A stretch of DNA of 64,000 nucleotides from Pontibacter kalidii (GTDB taxonomy: Bacteria; Bacteroidota; Bacteroidia; Cytophagales; Hymenobacteraceae). Shown here piece by piece: positions 33,413 through 42,745 of this stretch. Each line of letters opens with the position of its first letter. Positions within the stretch are counted from its first letter, which is position 1. Under the pieces are notes generated by a model. The model was not told the origin of the DNA, ran no database searches, and saw only the letters and a program-made list of their open reading frames with translations. The position numbers and the translations under genes are program-made. The stretch lies in contig NZ_CP111080.1 of NCBI RefSeq assembly GCF_026278245.1, positions 1 through 64,000 of the forward strand, read 5' to 3'.

Positions 33413-34213
33413 TTAGCTGTCCAATTTTACTAATATGGTGGTTCCCAGATAGCCACTCCCCCCGTCACGCACGACATGCCACCCCATGTCTTCTAGGTTC
33501 TCCTGAATATAGCGGTTCAACAAGCCATGGGCTACAAGTGCTACTTTAGGCCTATCCGCGCTTGCACTGACCAGGATTTGGGCTGCCTCCTGTGCCCGTC
33601 GGCGGGCATCCGCGAAACTTTCAGCCCCCTGCCGGTCTATACCCAACACCCACTTGATGCGGGCAGCAGTGGTCCAGAATTTGATTGGCATGCGTAAGCT
33701 AGGGCTATGCTCGCCCATGGCCGTTTCAAACTCTCTAAAAACCGGTGAGACGGTCATTTGGCTATCTGCCCCAAACACATATTGTGCTGTCGCTCTGGCC
33801 CTGTTGATAGAACTGGCGAATACGGCCACCTCTTTTGGGTTCTGAATTTCAAAGAAAGGAGCATCTGGCGTCACTATGCCTACACTATCATAATCTACTG
33901 CAAACTTCCTGGCTTCCATATAAGAAAACTTACCCGTCTTTCGCAAATCAGGTTCGCCATGTCGAATGAGAGCAATTTGACGCAGGTTGCCGTTAACAGG
34001 GAACGTCAGGTCTTTTTCCTGCAGAAACGACACCTGCTGCACCACCGGCTTCCCTTTGGCAGTGACATACGAAGCGCCTACACCCATTGCTTCAAACTTA
34101 GCCGCTATAGCCTTGATGGTTTGATGTAAATCATCCTTGTCTTTTGCAGCTACAGAAGTAATGGCAAGGATGGTTAATATGCAACTCAAAGCTGCTTTCC
34201 TGATCGAATTCAT
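33413..34213 (-). CDS. Secreted histidine phosphatase family protein
   Basis: The 266-aa product has a signal peptide (ILTILAITSVAAKD) and a phosphoglycerate-mutase-like fold. The catalytic RHG motif is in IALIRHGEPDLRK (about residue 83), the second Arg in SSINRARATAQYV, and the second His in VALVAHGLLNRYI. Substrate unknown. It is monocistronic, at the start of the metal-resistance region. Confidence 0.85.
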   Translation of the reverse strand: MNSIRKAALSCILTILAITSVAAKDKDDLHQTIKAIAAKFEAMGVGASYVTAKGKPVVQQVSFLQEKDLTFPVNGNLRQIALIRHGEPDLRKTGKFSYMEARKFAVDYDSVGIVTPDAPFFEIQNPKEVAVFASSINRARATAQYVFGADSQMTVSPVFREFETAMGEHSPSLRMPIKFWTTAARIKWVLGIDRQGAESFADARRRAQEAAQILVSASADRPKVALVAHGLLNRYIQENLEDMGWHVVRDGGSGYLGTTILVKLDS

Positions 34214-34865
34214 TTCACATTATGTAAGAGGATGTACTAATGCTATAACTTAAAATAGTCATGGGAAGTTCATCATTATGAGCGGTCTTAGCTGCACCAA
34301 AAGTTTAAGAATAAGTTGCCTTCTTTTTAGTTGACAGTAAGGAACATGGGCTTTGATAGTTATACTACTGACAGGCAATACCAAGCTTGGGAAACCGGAT
34401 GAACAATGTTTCGCATCTCTTACTCAAGACGCATGGTTGAGGAGGAGCATGAGGTTAATAACCCCAAGACCTTAGATAAAGACCTTGGGGCACAATCAAC
34501 GCAATCAACACAAACATAAGACTGCCGTTCTTTAAACGGAAACAGGTGTCCCTAGTTCCCTTACTTGCAATACATTCAGGGCTTGAGGATTTTATTTGCA
34601 ATGGAATCAGGGTAATTTACATTAAATAACATCGATGGTATGCTTGTTTTTCCAAAGTTCCTGCAAGGAGAATTAATTCATGAGACTGCTGGTGATCAGC
34701 TCGTTTGTTGCCCCACTTGGTCGTACTGTGCCACGCAGAATCTTCTTCTAGGGACTGCAGTGCTCAACCCTATGATCCCGCCGGTTTCGGTTTCTTGCAT
34801 GTGTGTAAGCAACTTGTTGGTAGCATCTTGTTCTTTTTACTGAACACCGTGCCACTCAGGCGCCA
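34214..34865. other. Intergenic region with hairpin and paired direct repeat
   Basis: No supported gene. CCCCAAG (34460-34466) and CTTGGGG (34482-34488) form a hairpin. Two 17-bp direct repeats, TTGCAATACATTCAGGG (34565-34581) and TTGCAATGGAATCAGGG (34596-34612), lie exactly 31 bp apart (three helical turns) and differ at three positions, like a tandem operator. Confidence 0.4.
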
Positions 34866-35777
34866 CTACAAGTGAGTTCCTTTCTCCTTATATCCACTGC
34901 TCTCAAGTTGGATGGTGGTGTGCGATATTTTAAAGTTAGAGGTGACAGTTTGGTTTATTCTGCTTAGCAATTCGTCGTAAGAGGCCTTGTTATCAGCAGC
35001 TAAGACTACATGCGCGCTCATCGCATTGACGCCAGAAGTCAAAGACCAGACATGCAGGTCGTGCACTTCTTCAATTCCTTTTATCGCTTTCATGGAGGTG
35101 CGCAATTCATCTATGTTCACGTCTGAAGGCGTTCCCTCTAACAACACCCCAACTGCCTCTTTAAGCAGTATCCAGGTTCTGGGAAGGATAAAAAGCCCTA
35201 TTCCTGCTGACAAAATCGGATCGGCATAATACCAACCGGTTGTCCACATGATGATACCTGCTACGATTACTCCTACAGATGTAAGCATATCAGAAAGAAC
35301 TTCAAAGTAAGCTCCCTTCATGTTCAGGCTTTCCTTAGACCCCTTCCGTAGGATAAACATACCTGTCAGATTCACTACTAAACCGACTACTGCTACCAGC
35401 AGCATGGCTTTGCTCTCTACCTCTGGTGGGTCAAGAAAGCGCTGATAAGCCTCGTAGAGGATATAAAGCGAGATGCCAATCAGAACCACCGCATTGGCAA
35501 GCGCAGCCAATATCTCAGCACGATAGTAGCCGTAGGTGCGTGCAGGGGAGGCAGGCCGCTCTGCCAGTATAATGGCGAAGAGCGCAAAAGCAAGCCCTCC
35601 CACGTCCGTTAGCATATGGCCGGCATCAGCAAGCAAGGCAAGGCTCCCTGTTAAAATGCCTCCCACCACCTCAACAATCAAATACAGCGATGTAAAGGCT
35701 AGTACCAGTTTAAGCCGGCCTTTATTTTGGCTGCTTGCAGATACAGCGTGTCCCTGTGGCATAGGCTTATCTATCAA
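34866..35777 (-). CDS. czcD: Cation diffusion facilitator (CzcD-like metal exporter)
   Basis: The 303-aa product has six membrane segments and the CDF metal-site motifs: LLADAGHMLTDVGGLAFAL (HxxxD in TM2) and YFEVLSDMLTSVGVIVAG (xxxD in TM5). The C-terminal cytoplasmic domain has IEEVHDLHVWSLTSG. These proteins export Zn, Cd or Co across the inner membrane. The HxxxD variant and the neighbourhood of P1B ATPases and Czc fit zinc or cadmium. It has a His-poor N-terminus. Confidence 0.93.
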   Translation of the reverse strand: MIDKPMPQGHAVSASSQNKGRLKLVLAFTSLYLIVEVVGGILTGSLALLADAGHMLTDVGGLAFALFAIILAERPASPARTYGYYRAEILAALANAVVLIGISLYILYEAYQRFLDPPEVESKAMLLVAVVGLVVNLTGMFILRKGSKESLNMKGAYFEVLSDMLTSVGVIVAGIIMWTTGWYYADPILSAGIGLFILPRTWILLKEAVGVLLEGTPSDVNIDELRTSMKAIKGIEEVHDLHVWSLTSGVNAMSAHVVLAADNKASYDELLSRINQTVTSNFKISHTTIQLESSGYKEKGTHL

Positions 35778-36468
35778 TTAGTGTCTAGCTTTTATTGTGG
35801 TGTAATTTGTACGGGACGACTATCATATTGTTAGGGATACAGCTTCGGGAAGATAGCACCACATTAAGGTTTCACACACCCCACCACAGTAGTTGACAAA
35901 AAAGTTTTGAATGCGCACAACGCAGTTCTTGTGGCTTGATATAAAGCAAGCTACAATATTATTCTCCCCGCTTTGGAGGAAAGAGCGGCGGGTTTGAGAA
36001 CATCACCACTACCTTGGTAATGGTGATGTTCAAGGCCGATAGCCTGCTGTCGCAAATGGTGCCGGGCTCATAAGATTAAAGAAGTGTCAGCCCAGGAAAA
36101 TGGACTTTATGAACCATCCGGACGTACATACCTGGCATTTCTGGGTAGACTAGACTCTGTCTGTTACGTAGAGGAACCAGATAGCGCACGAGACGAAGGG
36201 CACGATACACGATACAGGCACATTGCCTCCATTCTACGCTATCATGGCCCAAATCGAACCGACAGAGATTCCCTGCCCCGAATAATCTTATAGCACATAA
36301 GCTCCCTTTTATATGGTTAAAGTATAGAAGGGAACATGGATATATTATGCCTACTAAAGAGTTTTGATGCCCACTACCTACAAGTACTATCGTTCAGGCT
36401 TGTGGGTTAATCGATTTTTTCTATACCAATTGTATTTCCAATACCTGATAGCCCAAGAGAAGAACACA
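35778..36468. other. Long gene-free stretch with an 11-bp inverted repeat
   Basis: About 690 bp without a supported gene. GAACATCACCA (35998-36008) and TGGTGATGTTC (36021-36031) form a perfect hairpin with a 12-nt loop but no T-tract. Around it a short open frame ending SLLSQMVPGS with stop near 36072 looks like the tail of a lost gene, not identified. Confidence 0.4.
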
Positions 36469-37335
36469 TCAAACCTGAAGATGACCCTTTCCATCTTTGT
36501 CAGCACTCAAGCACAGAGCTGCCTGCTCAATATCTAGGAAAGGAGAAGTATAGCCACTAGAGGGACCGTCTACGTATAATATTGTCCTATTTTTGATTGT
36601 ATCAATGATAGGTTTGGTTACCTCCACAGGAAGGGCAGGACAACCTTGGCTGCGACCCAAGCGGCCATTGGCCTTGATAAAGCCTTCGCTGGCATAGGCT
36701 GCTCCATGCACCACAATATACCTACCCAAGGCATTTGAATTATAATCAGCGTCTAATCCTGTCAGCTTTAGCGAGAGCCCATTCTTGCCGACATAGGTCT
36801 CTTGGGTAAGATAAAATCCTAAGCTGCTCTGGTACGAGTTAGGAACGTTAGAAAAGGTAGTTGCGAATTCTCCACCGCTGCCTTGCCCATGAGCTACCCA
36901 AGTATTGTACACCACTTTGTTTGTAGCCAAGTCAATGACCCACAGACGACGATTTTTGCTGGACTGGTTAAAATCCACAATGGTGATCAATGCCTTATTC
37001 TGTGATAAAGAGTCCGTTGACATCAGATTATGATACCCCGTAACTGCTTCTCTGAATGTTTCGAGCGAGAGCCCCATCAACTCTAAACCTGCCTCTTTAT
37101 AGGAGCCCTCTACATACTGCTCAAACACAGCCTTGGGAGCGGAATCAGTGACAGAAGCACTCTTGTCAACAGGACTCTCTGATATTACAGCCGCTTTATG
37201 CAGGTTTGTTTCTGCTTTTACTGGGGGAGAGCCGCTGCCTTTGCCGCTGCCTTTGAGGACAAAGCCCATGCTGAGAGCAACAGCAAAGACAACTAGAGCG
37301 AAGCTGATGGATTTCATAAAATGTCTTCCTGTCAT
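36469..37335 (-). CDS. Murein L,D-transpeptidase catalytic domain family protein
   Basis: From ATG 37335 the product is about 288 aa: a short N-terminus, a membrane anchor or signal (SISFALVVFAVALSMGFVL), a Ser/Lys-rich linker, and a catalytic domain with VAHGQGSGGEF, the YIVVHGAAYA strand and the Cys/His site in GRLGRSQGCPALP. This is the YkuD-like murein L,D-transpeptidase family, acting on peptidoglycan in the periplasm. An open frame extends 26 codons further upstream but is not protein-like. Confidence 0.85.
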   Translation of the reverse strand: MTGRHFMKSISFALVVFAVALSMGFVLKGSGKGSGSPPVKAETNLHKAAVISESPVDKSASVTDSAPKAVFEQYVEGSYKEAGLELMGLSLETFREAVTGYHNLMSTDSLSQNKALITIVDFNQSSKNRRLWVIDLATNKVVYNTWVAHGQGSGGEFATTFSNVPNSYQSSLGFYLTQETYVGKNGLSLKLTGLDADYNSNALGRYIVVHGAAYASEGFIKANGRLGRSQGCPALPVEVTKPIIDTIKNRTILYVDGPSSGYTSPFLDIEQAALCLSADKDGKGHLQV

Positions 37336-37629
37336 GTCGTTTTTCCGATAGAACACCATGACGACCCTTGATTGTTCCATTCCTAAACCAACGCTGCCAG
37401 TTAGCTTGGTCATTAATCAAGGCTGGCCAGTGGGACATAGTAGGGTCTATTATTTTGTTGCAAAGGCCATGTAGCAAGTATTAACATGGCATATCCTATA
37501 TGGTATACTGAAGCAAAATAAGCTCTGAGCCTGGATCGATCCTCTTTGGAGAGCGATGCAACGGGAGCGTGACGCAAGTCCATCGGGCTGCAGAGCGCGT
37601 GTAATTCAAAGGAGACTATCACCTTCCCG

Positions 37630-39033
37630 TTACATGTGAACAGCCCTGCCCCCTGTGGCCGCCAAGCAAGCCTCTTTGAAAGACTCTGAGAAGGTAGGGT
37701 GTCCGTGCGTCATGCGTGCGATGTCCTCTGCAGAAGCCCTGTACTCCATGGCCACGACGGCCTCCACGTAGGTATCGGCGATACGGGGACCGATCATATG
37801 CACACCCAGTATTTCGTCTGTTTGCGCGGATGCCAGCACCTTGATAAAGCCGTCCGTATCCATGCTTATCTTGGCCCGGGCATTTGCTTTGAACGGGAAA
37901 GAACCCACCTTGTAGGCGATGCCCTGCTCCCGGAGCTGCTCTTCCGTGACGCCTACTCCGGCCACTTCCGGCGCTGTATACACGATACTGGGGATAAGGT
38001 TATAGTTAATGAGGGGTCGCTGGCCTGCTATGGTTTCTGCCACAAAAACACCTTCTTCGCTGGCCTTATGCGCCAGCATAGCGCCCTTTATAACATCTCC
38101 TATGGCATAAATGCCTGGAACAGCTGTCTGCAGTTGTTCATTCACCGGTATCATGCCCTTTCCGTCTGTCCCGATGCCAATATTCTCTAGCCCTAAATCA
38201 GTGGTATAAGGCCTGCGGCCTACCGCCATCAGGCAGTAGTCTCCTGTCAGGGAAATTTCTTCCTTAGATTCAAGCGCCTGCGCGGTCACCGTCACTTCTT
38301 CACCAGTACGTATCACCTCTGTTACCTTGTGCTGCAAAAGAAATTCTATCCCCTGCTTCCGGAGAGACCGCTGCAGTTCTTTGCCCAGTGCCAAATCCAT
38401 TGCGCCAATCAGGGTGTCCATATATTCCACCACCGTTACTTTGGCCCCCAAGCGGTTGAAGACTGATCCAAGCTCCACCCCAATAACTCCCCCTCCGATC
38501 ACGATCATGTGTTTAGGGATTTCTGTTAAGGATAGCGCTTCCGTAGAGCTTATGATCCGCTCCTTATCCAGCGCGACATTAGGAAGGGAACTGGGTTTTG
38601 AGCCTGTGGCTATGACGATATTAGCGGATTCTATAGTTTGTGTACCGGATTCTTGGGTGATTTTAACAGTGTTTTTATCTTTGATCGTGCCTGTCCCTTG
38701 ATACACGGTCACTTTGTTCTTTTTCATTAAGAAGGAAACCCCATTGATAATCTCTTCTACCACTGCTTTCACGCGCCCGTTCATCTTAGCGATGTCCACA
38801 GCAGGATTCTCAAAAGTCACCCCGAACTTCGGGAAGTCATGCACTAGCCTATGGTAGTGCTCCGATGCCTCCAGCCACGCTTTAGACGGTATGCACCCCA
38901 CATTCAGGCAGGTGCCGCCAAGGGTGCTGTATTTTTCTATAAGGGCTGTCTTGAGACCAAGCTGGGCACATCGGATGGCACATACATAACCCCCAGGGCC
39001 GGAGCCAATAATAACTGCATCATATTTTTCCAT
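37630..39033 (-). CDS. lpdA: Dihydrolipoyl dehydrogenase
   Basis: The 467-aa product is full length. FAD-binding GSGPGGYVCAIR (about 10-21), redox-active disulfide GGTCLNVGCIPSK (Cys about 43 and 48), NAD-binding VIGGGVIGVELGS (about 178-190), second FAD segment YAIGDV (about 313), and the C-terminal catalytic HxxxxE HGHPTFSE are all present. It normally serves 2-oxo acid dehydrogenases; here it stands alone among metal genes, where a reductase role in stress or metal handling is possible. That role is inference. Confidence 0.95.
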   Translation of the reverse strand: MEKYDAVIIGSGPGGYVCAIRCAQLGLKTALIEKYSTLGGTCLNVGCIPSKAWLEASEHYHRLVHDFPKFGVTFENPAVDIAKMNGRVKAVVEEIINGVSFLMKKNKVTVYQGTGTIKDKNTVKITQESGTQTIESANIVIATGSKPSSLPNVALDKERIISSTEALSLTEIPKHMIVIGGGVIGVELGSVFNRLGAKVTVVEYMDTLIGAMDLALGKELQRSLRKQGIEFLLQHKVTEVIRTGEEVTVTAQALESKEEISLTGDYCLMAVGRRPYTTDLGLENIGIGTDGKGMIPVNEQLQTAVPGIYAIGDVIKGAMLAHKASEEGVFVAETIAGQRPLINYNLIPSIVYTAPEVAGVGVTEEQLREQGIAYKVGSFPFKANARAKISMDTDGFIKVLASAQTDEILGVHMIGPRIADTYVEAVVAMEYRASAEDIARMTHGHPTFSESFKEACLAATGGRAVHM

Positions 39034-39127
39034 TGAAGCTATAAATAAGGAATTTAAATCTTTGTTAAATTTAAATTATTTCGAGAAAAGTCTGTGCATT
39101 GGCTTTGGGTTTAAACCAATGCAAAAC

Positions 39128-39703
39128 ATGAGGGTAAAGACATCTATAACTATTACTGCCTTTATTATTACAATAGTTATTCTTACCCTGGGTTATATTT
39201 CTTTTGGCATATGGCCTACGGTTATTTTTACCTCCGGTTTTTAAGGTTGATTTATTTTATGGCTAATTATGCCCACAAATCCAGATTTCTCATCTATAAA
39301 AATTCAATTTTTGGGTAACCTTCTGCTTATTCCTGGTCCATAGAATAGAAGAAACTTTTTTCGGGATTTTTGCCTGACTTTCGACCTTACAAGGGTTCCG
39401 GTTTCTGAAATAACTTCTGTACCTATAACTTTGCTTGTGCTTACATCTGTAGGTGCTTGGTTGTCCATTCCATTTCTCCATGGCAGGGGGTATGCCTTTG
39501 GATATTATTTAGCCTGGACCTTTTTTGCAGCTATGGGTATTACAGAACTCGCTCATTTTATTTTTCCATTCTTCACGAATGGAGGCGACAGTTATTTCCC
39601 AGGAATGGCAAGTGTCTTTGTACTTGCTCCATTCGCCTGGTGGGGAATGTATAGGTTTACCAGAAAATCAACACCTCATCCGTTAGATTCTCATAACATT
39701 TAA
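39128..39703 (+). pseudogene. Decayed HXXEE-domain membrane protein
   Basis: Two open segments (39128-39241, KTSITITAFIITIVILTLGY; and 39431-39703, LVLTSVGAWLSIPFLHGRGY...) belong to one polytopic membrane protein. Between them the conserved VHRIEETFFGIFA segment, carrying the HxxEE motif, is in a third frame at about 39320-39378. At least three frameshifts (near 39243, 39305 and 39378) interrupt the gene. The segments are directly readable; joining them is inference. Probably non-functional. Confidence 0.65.
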
Positions 39704-39794
39704 ATTTAACCAAAAAAAGCTACACCCACATCGGCAACAACTACTTTCCACATAGTTGCCAGAATAGGTATATAAGGCGGATCAGCCTCAGGCT

Positions 39795-39960
39795 AAGGCA
39801 CTAATTCTATACCGATCATTGCCAGCACGACCCCGGCAGCCAGGTGCAGCGCCAGGCTTAGTTTTTTTCGGATACGTTGAACATGTCCGCTAGTACTTCT
39901 CCTAATAAGCTGCCTATACGATGGCTAGTAGCTCCTATTTGGTCTTGCTAAGCAGCAAGC
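39795..39960 (-). pseudogene. Remnant of a ZIP-family metal transporter
   Basis: On the minus strand the frame RKKLSLALHLAAGVVLAMIGIELVP (39855-39795) resembles the TM region of ZIP/ZupT permeases containing the metal-binding His and Glu. Upstream pieces (GSLLGE-like and ADMFNVSEKK) are in other frames and interrupted by stops. No start or complete frame remains. The rest of 39704-39994 holds nothing else. Confidence 0.5.
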
Positions 39961-39994
39961 CGGCAGGTATTTATTTTTGATCAGCATCGCAGGG

Positions 39995-42502
39995 TTACTT
40001 TTTCTGATATGCCAGAAGCCGCAAGGCGTTGAAGACTACCAGCAGGGTAGACCCCTCATGAATCAGCACCGCCACGCCGATGTTAGCGAGGCCCAGAATG
40101 GTGGCGGGGATCAAAAGCGCCACTATGCCCAGGCTTACCCAAAGGTTCTGCTTGATGATGCTCCTGGACTTGCGGCTCAGCCCAATGGCAAAGGGAAGGT
40201 TCTCCAGCTTGTCGGACATCAGGGCAATGTCGGCGGTTTCCAAAGCCACATCCGACCCAGCGGCCCCCATCGCGATGCCAACCGTGCTGTTGGCCATAGC
40301 CGGGGCATCGTTTACCCCGTCCCCCACCATCGCTACTTTGCTCTCTTTTTGGCGAAGCTCTTTTATGGCGTTCACCTTCTCTTCAGGCAACAGGCTACCC
40401 CAGGCGTCAGTGAGGCCGATTTCCGCAGCCACTGCGTCCGCTACCTTCTGGTTGTCGCCGGTGAGCATGATCATCCGCTTGATACCTATCTTCCTGAGCT
40501 CCTCCAAGGTGGCCTTTGCCGCTGCACGCGGCGTGTCCATCAAGGCCAGTATACCGATATAGCGGTCATTTTCGCGCACCAGCATGGTGGTGTTTCCCGC
40601 TGCCTCCAAAGCCTGCACTCTGTCTATCAGCTCCTCTCCAGGCTTTACGGCATCCAGTTCCTCGAAGAGCTCCAGGTTGCCGATATAAATCCTGTTCCCC
40701 TCGAGGGAGGCTTTGATGCCTTTCCCCAGCACAGCCTCTAGGTCCTCCGCATTGGGAACAGGCATGCCTTTCAACCTTCCCTTTCCGTCCCTGACGATAG
40801 CCCTGGCCAGCGGATGGTTACTCAGCGCCTCCACGGCGACGGCTTTTTTCAGGAGATCATGCTCCTGTATGTCACTAACTGGAATAACGTGCGTGAGCTT
40901 AGGTTTGCCTTCTGTCAGTGTGCCGGTTTTATCGAAGGCCAGTGCGGTCAGCACACCCAGGTCTTCTAATGGGCGGCCTCCTTTAATGAGGACACCTCCG
41001 CGAGCGGCGCGCGCTACGCCGCTCAGTACGGCGCTTGGCGTGGAAATGGCCAGGGCGCAGGGACTGGCTGCCACTAACACGGCCATCGCCCTGTAAAAGC
41101 TCGCTCTGAACGGTTCGTCGACGACCAAAAAGGCAAAGTTCAGCAGCAGCACCAGCAGGAGTACGGAGGGCACGAAGTGCTTCTCAAATTTATCGGTAAA
41201 GCGCTGGGTGGGGGACTTTTGGGTTTGAGCCTCGTTCACCAGCTGTACCAGGCGTGATAAAGTGGAGTCCTTTGCTTCTTTGGTCACTTTTATTTCCAAC
41301 GTGTTATTCCCGTTGATAGTCCCGGAGAACACGCGGCTTTCGGCCCTGATCTCACTATCCGGCCCAAAGTCCTGCTCCGGGTCCTCTACCGGCAGCTTAT
41401 CCGCAGGCACACTCTCGCCCGTAATAGGAGCCTGGTTCACGCTGCTGCGTCCTTTGACCACCACCCCGTCCGCCGAAATCTTGCTATTAGGCTTCACCAC
41501 GATCACATCGCCCAAGCGAAGAGTCTCGATGCCCACCTCTTCGGTTTTGCCATTCCGTTTGAGCAAGGCTGTTTTGGGCGCCAGCTCCGCCAGCGCTGCA
41601 ATGGACTTGCGGGCTTTGTTCATAGCATAATGCTCCAGGGCGTGCCCCATGCTGAAGAGGAACAGCAGCAGCGCCCCCTCGGCCCACTCTCCCAGGATAG
41701 CGGCCCCGATAGCTGCCACCAGCATCAGGAAGTCTATCTCAAAGTTCCTTTTAAGTATCTCCTCCACCGCCTCCTTGGTGGTAAAAAAGCCTCCAAAAAA
41801 GTAGGCTCCAATGTAGAGCGAGAGGCTTACCCAATCCGCCGCACCCTCCACGAAGCTCAAGCCGAAGCCCGTACCTAACAGCACACCACAGATAATGGAA
41901 AAGATCAGCTCGGTGTTCTTGCCAAAGATGCCCCCATGCTCGTGCGTGTGGTCGCTGCCTGGCTCCATTTTCTTTTTTAACCTTTGGTGCCCTTCTGCTT
42001 CTGCCTCCGCTACACGACCTCCAGTTTGGCGTGTATAGTCTTCAGCACTAACAGAGGCGTCCAGAACATTCACGCCTTCCTTCCTTAGAGTAGAGATAAT
42101 TTCTCCTTCACTGGTGCTGGACCTATCGAACTCTAGTCGCACCATGCCTGTGGGGGCAACGGAAGCCTGAATCACCCCCTCTGACTGTTGTAAAGCCTGC
42201 TCTAGGTGGCGGGCATGGCGAGCATGGCGAATACCGTCTACTGCCAGGAGCCTATGCCCAATTTTTTCAGCCAGTGAAGCTCCAGTTTGCCTGGCCAGCG
42301 CCTCGATGCGGGCCATGGAAATCTCTTCCGGATTATAGTGAAAGCAAAGCTGCGGCACGCCATCCTCCTGCCCGTTGGAGACATGCACGCTTTCTATGCC
42401 TTCCCGGCCCTGCAGCCGGTCCATTAGCTCACGTACACAGCGGTCTTTTTCATCCGGCACTTGGGGTAAAAGGAGGGGGATTTCTATTTTGAGCTTCTCC
42501 AT
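39995..42502 (-). CDS. Heavy-metal P1B-type ATPase (Zn/Cd type) with long N-terminal region
   Basis: The 835-aa product has all P-type motifs: TGES (about 357), the SPCALA transport motif (about 476), phosphorylation DKTGTLTEG (about 524), HP in SNHPLARAI (about 563) and GDGVNDAP (about 729). The C-terminal HEGSTLLVVFNALRLL is typical of ZntA/CadA-like pumps. The first 180 residues hold two degenerate HMA-like folds without CxxC pairs. The transport motif reads SPC rather than CPC, an unusual variant that should affect metal choice. It exports divalent cations from the cytoplasm. Confidence 0.92.
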   Translation of the reverse strand: MEKLKIEIPLLLPQVPDEKDRCVRELMDRLQGREGIESVHVSNGQEDGVPQLCFHYNPEEISMARIEALARQTGASLAEKIGHRLLAVDGIRHARHARHLEQALQQSEGVIQASVAPTGMVRLEFDRSSTSEGEIISTLRKEGVNVLDASVSAEDYTRQTGGRVAEAEAEGHQRLKKKMEPGSDHTHEHGGIFGKNTELIFSIICGVLLGTGFGLSFVEGAADWVSLSLYIGAYFFGGFFTTKEAVEEILKRNFEIDFLMLVAAIGAAILGEWAEGALLLFLFSMGHALEHYAMNKARKSIAALAELAPKTALLKRNGKTEEVGIETLRLGDVIVVKPNSKISADGVVVKGRSSVNQAPITGESVPADKLPVEDPEQDFGPDSEIRAESRVFSGTINGNNTLEIKVTKEAKDSTLSRLVQLVNEAQTQKSPTQRFTDKFEKHFVPSVLLLVLLLNFAFLVVDEPFRASFYRAMAVLVAASPCALAISTPSAVLSGVARAARGGVLIKGGRPLEDLGVLTALAFDKTGTLTEGKPKLTHVIPVSDIQEHDLLKKAVAVEALSNHPLARAIVRDGKGRLKGMPVPNAEDLEAVLGKGIKASLEGNRIYIGNLELFEELDAVKPGEELIDRVQALEAAGNTTMLVRENDRYIGILALMDTPRAAAKATLEELRKIGIKRMIMLTGDNQKVADAVAAEIGLTDAWGSLLPEEKVNAIKELRQKESKVAMVGDGVNDAPAMANSTVGIAMGAAGSDVALETADIALMSDKLENLPFAIGLSRKSRSIIKQNLWVSLGIVALLIPATILGLANIGVAVLIHEGSTLLVVFNALRLLAYQKK

Positions 42503-42745
42503 TGATCTTCGATGTTGTTGTATAGCCTAGATTAATACCTTCTTGCAGGTTACGTGCCTACTGGCAACTAGGTAGCACTCCAGGGTAGTAAAGAGCGCTC
42601 GCTCTCTTCAAACCAATATGCGTGGCGCTTGAGTGTCCTTAAAGCCAAGTCCAGCACAGCCAGCCAGCCTCTTCGCTTAAACAGGAAGTTACCAGTAGCT
42701 TCCAATGAAAATACATGAGCCACACCACAAAGATGACTATTATGC

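Noticed and set aside
33187..33549. 120-codon plus-strand frame
   Set aside because: Overlaps the 3' end of the histidine phosphatase gene on the other strand and has no protein-like pattern.
34640..34843. 67-codon plus-strand frame downstream of czcD
   Set aside because: Cys/Leu-rich random-looking composition; convergent with czcD and unsupported.
36084..36293. 69-codon plus-strand frame in the gap after czcD
   Set aside because: No conserved pattern or ribosome site; likely chance.
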